Positions 43,833-51,482 of a stretch of DNA of 64,000 bases are shown here, piece after piece; the first letter of the stretch is position 1; each line of letters opens with the position of its first letter. A program made the translations under genes and the position numbers. The notes beneath the pieces were generated by a model that worked only from the letters and a program-made list of their open reading frames with translations, was not told where the DNA came from and searched no databases. Origin of the DNA: Bryobacterales bacterium (GTDB lineage: Bacteria > Acidobacteriota > Terriglobia > Bryobacterales > Bryobacteraceae); assembly GCA_003135055.1 (NCBI GenBank), contig PLDF01000201.1, positions 1 through 64,000 on the forward strand, in the 5' to 3' direction.

Positions 43833-44881
43833 GAGGCAAGCTCAAGATCTATCTGGGCTACGCGGCGGGCGTTGGCAAGACGTACCGCATGCTGGAAGAA
43901 GCGCAGTTGACGCGGCAGAAAGGCGTCGATGTCGTCATTGGGTACTTCGAGCCGCACGGCCGTAAGCAGACTATCGAGAAGACCGAGGGCCTGGAGATCG
44001 TTCCGCGGCGCAAGGTGGCATATGCGGGAACGCAATTCGAGGAGATGGACACCGAGGCGATTCTGCGCCGCAAGCCCGCGGTAGCCATGGTGGATGAATT
44101 CGCCCACACTAACGTCCCCGGCAGCGAGCGAGTGAAGCGGTGGCAGGACGTGGATGCGCTGCTCGATGCGGGAATCGACGTGCTGACCACGCTCAATGTG
44201 CAGCATCTGGAAAGCCTGAACGACCAGGTATGGGACGTTACCGGCATCCGCGTGCGCGAAACCGTCCCCGATTGGGTTGTGGATGCCGCAGATGAGGTGG
44301 TCTTCGTCGATTTGACGCCGCGGGCGCTGCGCAACCGGCTGGAGCGTGGCGTGGTCTATGCGCCGGAAAAGGCGCAGAAGGCCATGGAGAACTTCTTCAT
44401 CGAAAGCAACCTCACGGCGTTGCGCGAGATGGCTATGAGGCACGCGGCGCACGAGTTGGAAGACAAACTGGAGGCCCCGGAGGCGGGCCAGGCGCCCGTG
44501 CTGGAGACCGAGCGCATCTTGATCTGCCTCACGGGGCGGCCCTCATCGGCAATGCTGATCCGCCGCGCGCGGCGAGTGGCCGACTACTTGCAGGCTGGAT
44601 GTCTGGCGCTGCACGTGTCGAAGGGGCCGGTGATGGATGAAACGGCCGAGCGCCACATGAGCTTCGCGCGCAATCTGCGGATTGAAACGCACATTGTGGA
44701 AGGGGAATCCGTCGCGCAGGCCATCGCGGAGTTCGCGCGCAAGGAGCGCGTTACGCAGATCTTCATGGGGCGGTCGGCGCCAATGCCGTGGTGGAAGCGG
44801 TTTCAGGAGACCACTGTGCAGCAACTGGTGAGGCAGGCTCGCGATATGCAGATCACGATTGTGGCCGATCGGCGGCGGTAG
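43829..44881 (+). CDS. KdpD N-terminal/USP protein with intact P-loop, no kinase domain
   Basis: A 350-residue protein with the KdpD domain (KLKIYLGYAAGVGKTYRMLE, intact GYAAGVGKT at 10-18; AMVDEFAHTNVPGSERVKRW with intact DE and HTN) and a USP domain (about 235-350, ERILICLTGRPSSAMLIRRA). In full KdpD this part binds ATP and, through the USP domain, c-di-AMP, and modulates kinase activity. Membrane and kinase domains are absent and the coding region ends cleanly at a stop. The start at 43829 overlaps the upstream stop; the frame is open upstream, but that stretch overlaps the first KdpD-like gene in another frame. No kdpA, kdpB, kdpC or kdpE lies nearby. Confidence 0.9.
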   Translation: MRGKLKIYLGYAAGVGKTYRMLEEAQLTRQKGVDVVIGYFEPHGRKQTIEKTEGLEIVPRRKVAYAGTQFEEMDTEAILRRKPAVAMVDEFAHTNVPGSERVKRWQDVDALLDAGIDVLTTLNVQHLESLNDQVWDVTGIRVRETVPDWVVDAADEVVFVDLTPRALRNRLERGVVYAPEKAQKAMENFFIESNLTALREMAMRHAAHELEDKLEAPEAGQAPVLETERILICLTGRPSSAMLIRRARRVADYLQAGCLALHVSKGPVMDETAERHMSFARNLRIETHIVEGESVAQAIAEFARKERVTQIFMGRSAPMPWWKRFQETTVQQLVRQARDMQITIVADRRR

Positions 44882-44892
44882 AGTATTAAGGA

Positions 44893-45831
44893 ATGCAGAG
44901 TCTCGAGAACCCACCGAGCCACGCGAGTAAGCCGGCGGATGTCAGCCGCTGGCGAAGCTATCGTCCGCTCGTTTACGGGGCGCCCTGTAGGCCCGGTTCT
45001 GTGAGAAGCCGGGGCTGGCTGCTTGCGCTGCTCCTGGCGCCTGGCTTGTGTGCGGGGACGGACACCAACCTGCTAGACGAAGCATTTGGCGACCTGTACA
45101 ACTTCAATTTTCCGGCCGCGCACCAGGCAGTCGATCGCTATGTTGCCGAACATCCGCAAGAGTCGCTGCCATATTCGGTGCGCGCATCGGGCTACTTGTT
45201 CTACGAATTAGACCGCCTTGGGATATTGGAAAGCGAGTTTCTGATCGACGATAAGCGGATCGTCGATAAGAAGGCCAAGACGCCCGATCCGGCGGTGCGC
45301 GCGAAGTTTCTCAAGGCAGTGGAAGACGCGACGACACGCGCCGACGTCGCATTGGCAGCCGATCCCAACGACAAGATGGCGCTGCTATCCATGTGTATCG
45401 CGGAGGGCGTCAGCACGGACTACATGGCGTTGGTTGAGAAGCATCAGATTCTGAGTCTGGCGCCTGCAAAGAAATCGAATACCTATGCGCAGCGTCTTTT
45501 GAAGATCGATCCGAAATACTACGACGCCTATCTCGCCGCGGGATTTTCGGAGTATATGATAGGCAGCCTGCCGTTTTTCATCCGGTGGTTCGTGCATTTC
45601 GACAACGTGAACGGCGATAAGAAAGCAGGCATTCAACATGTGGAATTGGTGGCGAACGAGGGACATTTCCTGAAGCCGTTCGCCAAGATTCTGCTGGCCA
45701 TCGCGGCATTGCGCGACAAGCGGCCTCGCGATGCGCAGAAACTGCTGCAGGAACTGGCGAAAAACTATCCCCAAAATCCGTTGTTCCGCAGTGAGCTGGC
45801 TAAGTTGAACGCGAAAATCGGCGCCGATTAG
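44893..45831 (+). CDS. Secreted alpha-helical (TPR-like) protein
   Basis: A protein of up to 312 residues, unrecognised beyond a TPR-like helical repeat pattern (AKFLKAVEDATTRADVALAA, TYAQRLLKIDPKYYDAYLAA, AQKLLQELAKNYPQNPLF). A signal-like segment RGWLLALLLAPGLCAG begins only at residue 41, so the real start may be GTG 45001, giving 276 residues; the ATG at 44893 has AAGGA just before it. The region FAKILLAIAALRDKRPRDAQ is typical of lipoprotein-like assembly TPRs. It follows the KdpD-like pair by 11 bases and may share their transcript. No specific function can be assigned. Confidence 0.72.
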   Translation: MQSLENPPSHASKPADVSRWRSYRPLVYGAPCRPGSVRSRGWLLALLLAPGLCAGTDTNLLDEAFGDLYNFNFPAAHQAVDRYVAEHPQESLPYSVRASGYLFYELDRLGILESEFLIDDKRIVDKKAKTPDPAVRAKFLKAVEDATTRADVALAADPNDKMALLSMCIAEGVSTDYMALVEKHQILSLAPAKKSNTYAQRLLKIDPKYYDAYLAAGFSEYMIGSLPFFIRWFVHFDNVNGDKKAGIQHVELVANEGHFLKPFAKILLAIAALRDKRPRDAQKLLQELAKNYPQNPLFRSELAKLNAKIGAD

Positions 45832-45880
45832 TGGGGCAGCCAATCCTGGCTGCAGCCGGCTTTCAGCCGGCTCTGCGCAC
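45831..45880. repeat. Dispersed repeat, GTGGGGCAGCC family, copy 1
   Basis: GTGGGGCAGCCAATCCTGGC, then TGCAGCCGGCTTTCAGCCGG and CTCTGCGCAC. It folds into two hairpins, CAGCC-aatcct-GGCTG and AGCCGGC-ttt-cAGCCGGCT. The copy at 60188-60237 is nearly identical, with paired changes that keep the second stem. Confidence 0.8.
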
Positions 45881-45915
45881 CACTCATGCCGCCTCGCTCA
45901 TGTGCGCCACGTCGC

Positions 45916-46887
45916 CTAATATCCCAGATTCTTGTTCACCACGTTCCTCAGCGGCTCTCCCTTTCGAAACCGCTCGAAGTTTTCCAGGAAGAATCGCATC
46001 GCCTGCTCCAGCCAGTCGGCCGTATGGTCGGCGCAGTGCGGCGAGAGCAACACATTCTCCAATCGATAGAACGGGTGCCCTTCCGGCAACGGCTCGTGCG
46101 TGAATACGTCAAGGCCCGCGCCTTTGATGCGTCCCCCGGTAAGCGCCTTGAGCATGGCGTCTTCGTCGATCACCGGGCCGCGGCCGATATTGATCGCCAC
46201 CGCCGAAGGTTTCATCGCCGCGAACTCGGCCTCGCCGATCATGCCGCGGGTTTCGGGCGTGAGGGGCGCGGAGGCCACGATATAGTCGCATCGGGAAATC
46301 ATCTCGATGCGGTGTTCCGGCGAATAAATCCGGTCCACCAGCGGGTCCACATTGTATAGCGGCGGCCCGTGGCGCTTCACTGCCAGGACGCGCATTCCCA
46401 TGGCGCGGACGCGAGTGGCCACGGCGCGGCCGATATCGCCGTAGCCCACAATGCCCACGGTCTGTCCGGAGATTTCGGTAATATCGAACTGCTCCCAGCG
46501 GCCGGCCATCTGGTTGCGAATCATGCGGCGGAAATCCTTGGCGAAGTAAAGAATCGCGGCGAGCGCGAATTCGCCCAGCGACTGGCTGAAGACGCCCGTC
46601 CCATTCGTCAGCGGCACGGGGCTTTCCACCAGCTCGGGAAAGAGCAGGTTGTCGAGGCCGGCCGAGCGCGAGTGTACCCAGCGGACTTTCGGAGCCATCG
46701 CAAACACCTCGCGGAGCAGCGCGCTCGATCCCGACCAGTTGAAGATCGCACTGGCGTCGGGAGCAGCGCGCTCAAAGGCTTCGGGCGAGTTACCTACGGC
46801 AATTCCAGTCTTCTCGGGCAGGTCCGCGAGCATGGCGAGCTGCGGGTCGGCTGGGTCGGCCAGCACGAGCAATGTATTATCGTCCAT
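45916..46887 (-). CDS. D-isomer-specific 2-hydroxyacid dehydrogenase
   Basis: A 323-residue NAD(P)-dependent dehydrogenase of the D-isomer family. The Rossmann motif is TVGIVGYGDIGRAVATRVRA (about 140-160); SRSAGLDNL, INIGRGPVIDEDAM and LDVFTHEPLPEGHPF are the conserved substrate and NAD segments, with Arg in NIGRG and His in LSPHCADHT completing the active site. The length is normal. It is divergent from glpX, with 17 bases between starts, so the two share a control region. Substrate unclear: glyoxylate/hydroxypyruvate-type or branched 2-oxoacids. Confidence 0.9.
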   Translation of the reverse strand: MDDNTLLVLADPADPQLAMLADLPEKTGIAVGNSPEAFERAAPDASAIFNWSGSSALLREVFAMAPKVRWVHSRSAGLDNLLFPELVESPVPLTNGTGVFSQSLGEFALAAILYFAKDFRRMIRNQMAGRWEQFDITEISGQTVGIVGYGDIGRAVATRVRAMGMRVLAVKRHGPPLYNVDPLVDRIYSPEHRIEMISRCDYIVASAPLTPETRGMIGEAEFAAMKPSAVAINIGRGPVIDEDAMLKALTGGRIKGAGLDVFTHEPLPEGHPFYRLENVLLSPHCADHTADWLEQAMRFFLENFERFRKGEPLRNVVNKNLGY

Positions 46888-46904
46888 GAGGAGAAAGCTA
46901 CCAC

Positions 46905-47888
46905 ATGTTCGACCTTTCGCTGGAAGTGTTACGGGTGGTGGAAGACGCGGCCATCGCGTCGGCGCGCACCATGGGCATGGGCGACCCGGGCGCGTCCGAC
47001 CACGCGGCGGTGGAATCCATGCGGCGGTCGCTCGATACCATACCGATCGACGGAACCATCGTCATCGGCGAGGGCGAGCGAGACCAGGCGCCCATGTTGT
47101 ACATCGGCGAGAGAGTGGGCGCGGCGCCGGAGCCGGGCGATGGCGAGCGCATGAAGGTGGACATCGCGGTGGATCCGCTGGAGGGCACGAACCTGTGCTG
47201 TACCGGCGGCGCCGGGGCCATCACCGTGCTGGCGGCGGCGGAATCCGGCGGCCTGCTGCACGCGCCGGATTGTTACATGGAGAAAATCATCGTGGGGCCG
47301 GCTGCGAAAGGCGCGGTGGACCTGGACGCGCCGGTGAGGCAGAATCTGAAATCCATCGCGCGGCGCTTACAGCGGGGCGTGGACGATCTGGTAGTGGTGG
47401 TGCTCGACCGGCCGCGCCATCAGCAGTTGATCGCCGATATTCGCGGGGCGGGCGCGCGCATCCGGCTGATCTCGGACGGCGATCTTTCGGCCGGCATCGC
47501 CGCGGCCGTGGCGGGCACGGGCGTACATGCGGTGATGGGGTCGGGCGGCGCGCCGGAGGGCGTATTGACCGCGGCGGCGCTGCGCTGCCTGAACGGCGAA
47601 ATTCTGGGGCGGCTGGTGGTGAAAGACGACGAGCAGAAAGAGCGCATGCAGGCGATGGGCATTCGCGACCCGAACCGCATCTACGCCACGCAGGACCTGG
47701 CGCCGGGTAAGACGCTGGTGTTCGCGGCCTGCGGAGTGACCGATGGAAACCTGCTGCGCGGCGCGCGTTTCACCGGCGATGGCGCGCACACGCAATCCGT
47801 TGTGATGAACTCGACGCCGTCGCGGGTACGTTTCATCGAGACGACGCACCTGGAAAACCGGCCGGACGTCAAGGTGCGGTTCCGGTAA
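46905..47888 (+). CDS. glpX: Class II fructose-1,6-bisphosphatase
   Basis: A 327-residue GlpX-type phosphatase, converting fructose-1,6-bisphosphate to fructose-6-phosphate in gluconeogenesis. The metal site is visible as [20 protein letters not shown] and [13 protein letters not shown]; other family signatures are [38 protein letters not shown] and [19 protein letters not shown]. Length and motif order match the family fully. ATG 46905 follows GAGGAG at about ten bases. Monocistronic; the region after it contains a hairpin and a decayed fragment. Confidence 0.95.
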   Translation: MFDLSLEVLRVVEDAAIASARTMGMGDPGASDHAAVESMRRSLDTIPIDGTIVIGEGERDQAPMLYIGERVGAAPEPGDGERMKVDIAVDPLEGTNLCCTGGAGAITVLAAAESGGLLHAPDCYMEKIIVGPAAKGAVDLDAPVRQNLKSIARRLQRGVDDLVVVVLDRPRHQQLIADIRGAGARIRLISDGDLSAGIAAAVAGTGVHAVMGSGGAPEGVLTAAALRCLNGEILGRLVVKDDEQKERMQAMGIRDPNRIYATQDLAPGKTLVFAACGVTDGNLLRGARFTGDGAHTQSVVMNSTPSRVRFIETTHLENRPDVKVRFR

Positions 47889-47899
47889 AACGGCGGGGC

Positions 47900-47915
47900 A
47901 GGCTATCCAGCCTGG
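47900..47915. repeat. Short hairpin after glpX
   Basis: CAGGCT-ATCC-AGCCTG, a perfect six-base stem with a four-base loop, starts 12 bases after the glpX stop. GGCCGG follows. It could terminate glpX weakly but lacks a T tract; it resembles the window's other dispersed palindromes. Confidence 0.45.
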
Positions 47916-47931
47916 CCGGCTCACGTGGGGC

Positions 47932-48545
47932 AAGTATGTAGTATGCGGGCGTAAACAAGCCGATGGCTACCGCGAGATCTGTGACAACCTCTTCACTAAA
48001 GACAGCGGCTCTATTGTGACCCTGTCACCCGATGCGCCCGTCGCAAGTGTCCAGGTGACCATCGGTCCCAAAGCTGGAACTCTTACAGGGACGATCACGG
48101 ATTCGGCGACAGGCCTGCCGGTATATCCGATCACGGATGCTCTTCCCGGGGTGCGTCAGGACGCGGTACTGCGGATCCGTCTTTTGAGGAACTCCTTTGC
48201 AAACTATTGATAACACTCAATTGGAGCAGTGCTGGAAATCGGCCAATTTCCGCCGCCAGCGCAAGGCGAGTTCCTCTCCCCGTATGGGCCCGCCACAGCG
48301 GGCACGCCGCTTTTGCTGACAACGGGCGGTATTTCGACCAGGTGATAGGCCGGCAGTTTACTGTCCTAATCCCGCCCGACGCAGATTTGGAGCTTGAAGT
48401 TCGCGCGCCCGGATACCAGTTGTGGCGCTTCTCGGTGCATGGCGGCCGGCGCGGCAACCCGTTCCGCATTAAGTCCGGGGAGAAACGAGCTTTGCGCATT
48501 CAGTTGCGGCCCGACCTGCGCCAATGGACGGCGGCGCACGCTGCT
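47932..48545 (+). pseudogene. Decayed carboxypeptidase-regulatory-like protein fragment
   Basis: Two pieces of one gene in different frames. Up to 48120 the frame ending ...TLTGTITDSATGLPV reads ADGYREICDNLFTKDSG and VASVQVTIGPKAGTL, a carboxypeptidase-regulatory-type strand pattern. From about 48330 another frame reads RQFTVLIPPDADLELEVRAP, GYQLWRFSVHGG and NPFRIKSGEKRALRIQLRPD, the end of the same kind of domain. No signal peptide or start codon could be fitted, and the middle 200 bases are scrambled. The fragment runs almost into the stress-protein gene. Confidence 0.6.
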
Positions 48546-48596
48546 ATGAAGATAAGTCACGCTCCGCTCTTCGCTGTGCTGTATGCTTTAACTGCT

Positions 48597-49145
48597 ATGT
48601 CGAAGACAATTGCCGGATTTTTCCGTACGCGCGCCGACGGGGAAAGCGCCCAGGACAAGCTTCTCGCAAGCGGATTCACCCGCGACGAGGTGAGCTTTGT
48701 CGCCGGCGACACCGGTGGTCACGAACTGCCTGTTCTGGGACCTCTCAGGGGGACCGGCGCCGAATCGGAAGTGGCGCAGGACGCCTACATTGGCGGCGCG
48801 ATCGGCGTGGCGCTGGGGGTAATCGCGGTCATGATTCCAGGCTTCGGCCTATTGATCGCCGCGGGCCCGCTCGCCATGGCGATCGGCGGCCTGAGCATGG
48901 GCGCGGCGGCGGGAGGCATCGTCGGACTTCTGAGAGAGCACGGCATCTCCGAGGACGAAGCCGGATTTTATTCCGAGGGAGTGAGGCGCGGCGGCTCGCT
49001 GATCACGGTTCACGGCGTAACCGAGGAAGGCGAAAAGAAGGCGCGCAAGATCATGAAGCAGAACGGCGCAATTGACACCGAGGAATTAGCGGATGAGGAA
49101 GATTTGCCGGCTGAGACCGAGATATCGGCGCCAAAGCTAAACTAA
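48597..49145 (+). CDS. YflT/general stress protein 17M-like protein with glycine-rich membrane region
   Basis: A 182-residue protein. The N-terminal FFRTRADGESAQDKLLASGF and FTRDEVSFVAGD resemble the flanking strand-helix units of YflT-like general stress proteins; the middle is a glycine-rich hydrophobic stretch (GGAIGVALGVIAVMIPGFGL, GGLSMGAAAGGIVGLL) like glycine-zipper segments; the end (GISEDEAGFYSEGVRRGGSL, ITVHGV) repeats the ferredoxin-like strand pattern. ATG 48597 is preferred since homology starts at SKTIAGFF; the frame is open upstream through a pseudogene. A membrane-associated stress role is plausible. Confidence 0.7.
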   Translation: MSKTIAGFFRTRADGESAQDKLLASGFTRDEVSFVAGDTGGHELPVLGPLRGTGAESEVAQDAYIGGAIGVALGVIAVMIPGFGLLIAAGPLAMAIGGLSMGAAAGGIVGLLREHGISEDEAGFYSEGVRRGGSLITVHGVTEEGEKKARKIMKQNGAIDTEELADEEDLPAETEISAPKLN

Positions 49146-49175
49146 CTTTGCTTCTCGAGTTTGTACATCCAAGTA

Positions 49176-49204
49176 GGACAGACCATCGCCTTTCGTGGTC
49201 TGTC
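49176..49204. repeat. Hairpin repeat, GGACAGACCATC family, copy 1
   Basis: GGACAGACCATCGCCTTTCG followed by TGGTCTGTC. The stem ACAGACCA/TGGTCTGT (8 bp) is perfect. The first 28 bases are identical to 55749-55776. It lies in the gap between the stress-protein gene and the multihaem pseudogene. Confidence 0.8.
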
Positions 49205-49317
49205 ATCCTCAGGCAAGGCACGGCTGCTTGACAGGGTCGTCTGTCCCACGTCTGACCTGGGCAGAGTGTAGAGACTCCAAGGGCAAGCTCGTCTGTGACA
49301 CCATCTGGCGCTCACTC

Positions 49318-49338
49318 GTTTAGCGGCTCACGCTAAAC
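49318..49338. terminator. Perfect hairpin beyond the multihaem/TPR gene
   Basis: GTTTAGCG-GCTCA-CGCTAAAC has an eight-base perfect stem and lies 12 bases past the stop of the minus-strand multihaem/TPR reading frame. The position fits a terminator, but no T tract follows on that strand, so it may be another dispersed palindrome. Confidence 0.4.
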
Positions 49339-49350
49339 CATGCCAGCCTA

Positions 49351-51137
49351 TTACCTGGTTAGTTGCTTCAATGCGTCGAGAGCTCGCTGCTTCACTGCGG
49401 GATCGGGGCCGCTCGCCGCCCGCCGAAGATGTTCCACCGCGCCTTTCGTATCTCCTTTTTCGGCGAGAGCGGTTCCCAAATCCAAATCGGCGCGGCTGAA
49501 CTCGGGACGTAGCCGCAGGGATTCCTGATACTCGCCAATCGCCGCATCCACGTGGTTCTCGTTCTGCAGGACACTGCCTAACAGCTCGTGCGCTTCCGGC
49601 AGATTCGGATCTGTTTGGAGCGCGAGTTCGAGCTGCCGTCTGGCGTCTTCCAAGCGGTTCAAATGGGCCAGAGCCACGGCGAAATTGCAGCGCGCCATGG
49701 CGTTATCCGGCTTGGCCTTCAAAGACCGTTCGAAGTGATCGGCGACCTGGGCCAGTTCGCCTTGCGAAGCCAGCAGCGTCCCCAGATTGGCCTGCGCGTC
49801 CGCGAAATCGGGCTGGATCCTGAGCGCCCCGAGGAACGCCATTTCCGCATCTTTCGGATTGCCCGTTTCGGCCAAGGCGCTGCCCAGGTTATTGTAGGCC
49901 TCCGGCAGATCGGGATCGAGTTCCGCCGATCTTCGGAAGGCGCGGATTTCGTCGGCATTGCGGCCCGCCCGCGAATACAGCTCGCCGAGTGCATACCATC
50001 CTCTTGCATCGTCCGGCGCTGCCTGAATTGCACGGTTCAGGGCATCGGCGGCTCGCGGCGCCTGTCCCAATGCCTCCAGAGCGTCTGCCAGCCTGCGTAG
50101 CGTCCACGCAGACCTGGGGTCGCGCTCCACGGCCTGTTCGTAAGCGGTAACGGCCTTAGACGCGTCCCCCTTGCTTCGCCACGCTCCTCCCAAAGTGAGA
50201 TAGAACTCTGCGTTCCCCGGTTTTTGCTTCTCGAGCTCTCTGGTTAATTGCTCGATGCCCTGACTCAAGTTACTTTCATGCTCCACCTGAGCTACTGCCA
50301 GATACAATTGGTCGCCGCCGGTTGGCGCCAGAGGCTTGGGGTAATACGGAACAACCTCGCCGTGATACGCCGTCTCTTCGGTTTCGTGGAATTCGGGAGT
50401 CTCCGCCAACAGATCCCTGGATGGCTTTCGCCGCTGGATCAAGTGATCGGTGATTACCGCGTGTACCACGTCGTCCGTCCCTCGCTTCGGCATGTGACAG
50501 CCCACGCAATCGGTAGCGGAGGTATGCTTAGTTGCTTCTACCAGACTGTCAAACGCGCCGCTGTGACACTGGCGGCAAACGGCGTTGTAATGCATTGCCG
50601 CTTCCTCACCGCGAGGAATCCGATGCGGATTATGACACGTCAGGCAAGTCAGTGCGCCTTTACTTCGCAAGAAACACTGAGACTCCCGAAGGCGCACCAC
50701 CGAACTTACAATCTCAAACTTCGGCTGGCTCCCGGCCGCGGCCGCTGGTGCAGTTGACGGCTGCGCGGTCGAAAAACAGCAGGAAGCCGCTGAGCGGCTG
50801 ACCGGCGTGGTAAGAGAATGGTCCGCGGTCGAATCGCCGGATGGCCGCCGGAAGGCGCAGGCTGGTGGTTTGCAGGTGGCACTGCATGCAGACCTCCATC
50901 TGCCGGTCTCCGCTCAACCGCGCGGGATTCACCATCGTCCGGCGGATATCCTCCTGACGCGCGCCCTGCGCCTGAGCAACCCGCACGTGTCCGCCACCGG
51001 GGCCATGGCAGCGTTGGCAATCGATTCCCTCCGGAATGGGGTCAAGATACGCCGGCACGCTGTTCGCCCGCTCATCACCGGCGGGAATGCGCGGGTAGCT
51101 ATTGTGCCAAAACATACACTCGTAAGCGACCTTCGAG
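49351..51137 (-). pseudogene. Truncated, frameshifted multihaem cytochrome c/TPR protein
   Basis: A multihaem protein with a C-terminal TPR array. From 51137 one frame reads KVAYECMFWHNSYPRIPAG, GIDCQRCHGPGGGHV and MEVCMQCHLQTTSL; near 50728 the frame shifts and continues QPKFEIVSSVVRLRESQCFL, CLTCHNPHRI, CRQCHSG and CVGCHMPKRG, then about eight TPRs ending LDALKQLTR. CMFWH looks like a haem motif whose second Cys became Trp. The N-terminus with signal peptide and earlier haem sites is lost at the junction with a GHKL-ATPase fragment near 51130. The intact 3' frame (50700-49351, 449 residues) could be mistaken for a whole gene. Confidence 0.82.
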
Positions 51138-51404
51138 GCCGCGTTGGCGGACCTGATTGTCAACTCGATTACTGCCGATGCCCGAACCATCAATGTCCGG
51201 TTCTCCGTCCACAGCGACCCCTGCATCGCCGTCATCGACGACGGTACTGGCATGTCCTCGGCGGAGCTAACCGGCGCGATGCGCCATCAGTTGGCAGTCG
51301 TCCTCTCAACCATCCCGCCCTCCAAGTCTCTGTATTCCACGAACTCCCGCGCTACACTCGAATCGGGTCGCAAGCCCGCATCCGCATGGCTTATTTATTT
51401 TTGA
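51126..51404 (+). pseudogene. Fragment of a GHKL (Hsp90/MutL-like) ATPase
   Basis: A short plus-strand frame reads ATFEAALADLIVNSITADAR, TINVRFSVHSDPCIAVIDD and GTGMSSAELTGAMRH. These are the N box (LADL-x-NSI) and G1 box (DDGTGM) of Bergerat-fold ATPases of the HATPase_c_3 type. The frame is closed by a TAA just upstream at 51123 and loses similarity after about 51290. It meets the multihaem pseudogene head to head, so a rearrangement joined two broken genes. Confidence 0.72.
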
Positions 51405-51482
51405 CCGGCCTTTCGCGAAAACGCTTGGTCATCTCACCGCATCGTCCGAAGGTTTCTCCTGACGAGGTTATATGATGGAAAG

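Noticed and set aside
51138-51253. N-terminal part of the minus-strand frame in front of the multihaem fragment
   Set aside because: This stretch is the antisense of the GHKL-ATPase fragment, so it is not the real start of the haem protein.
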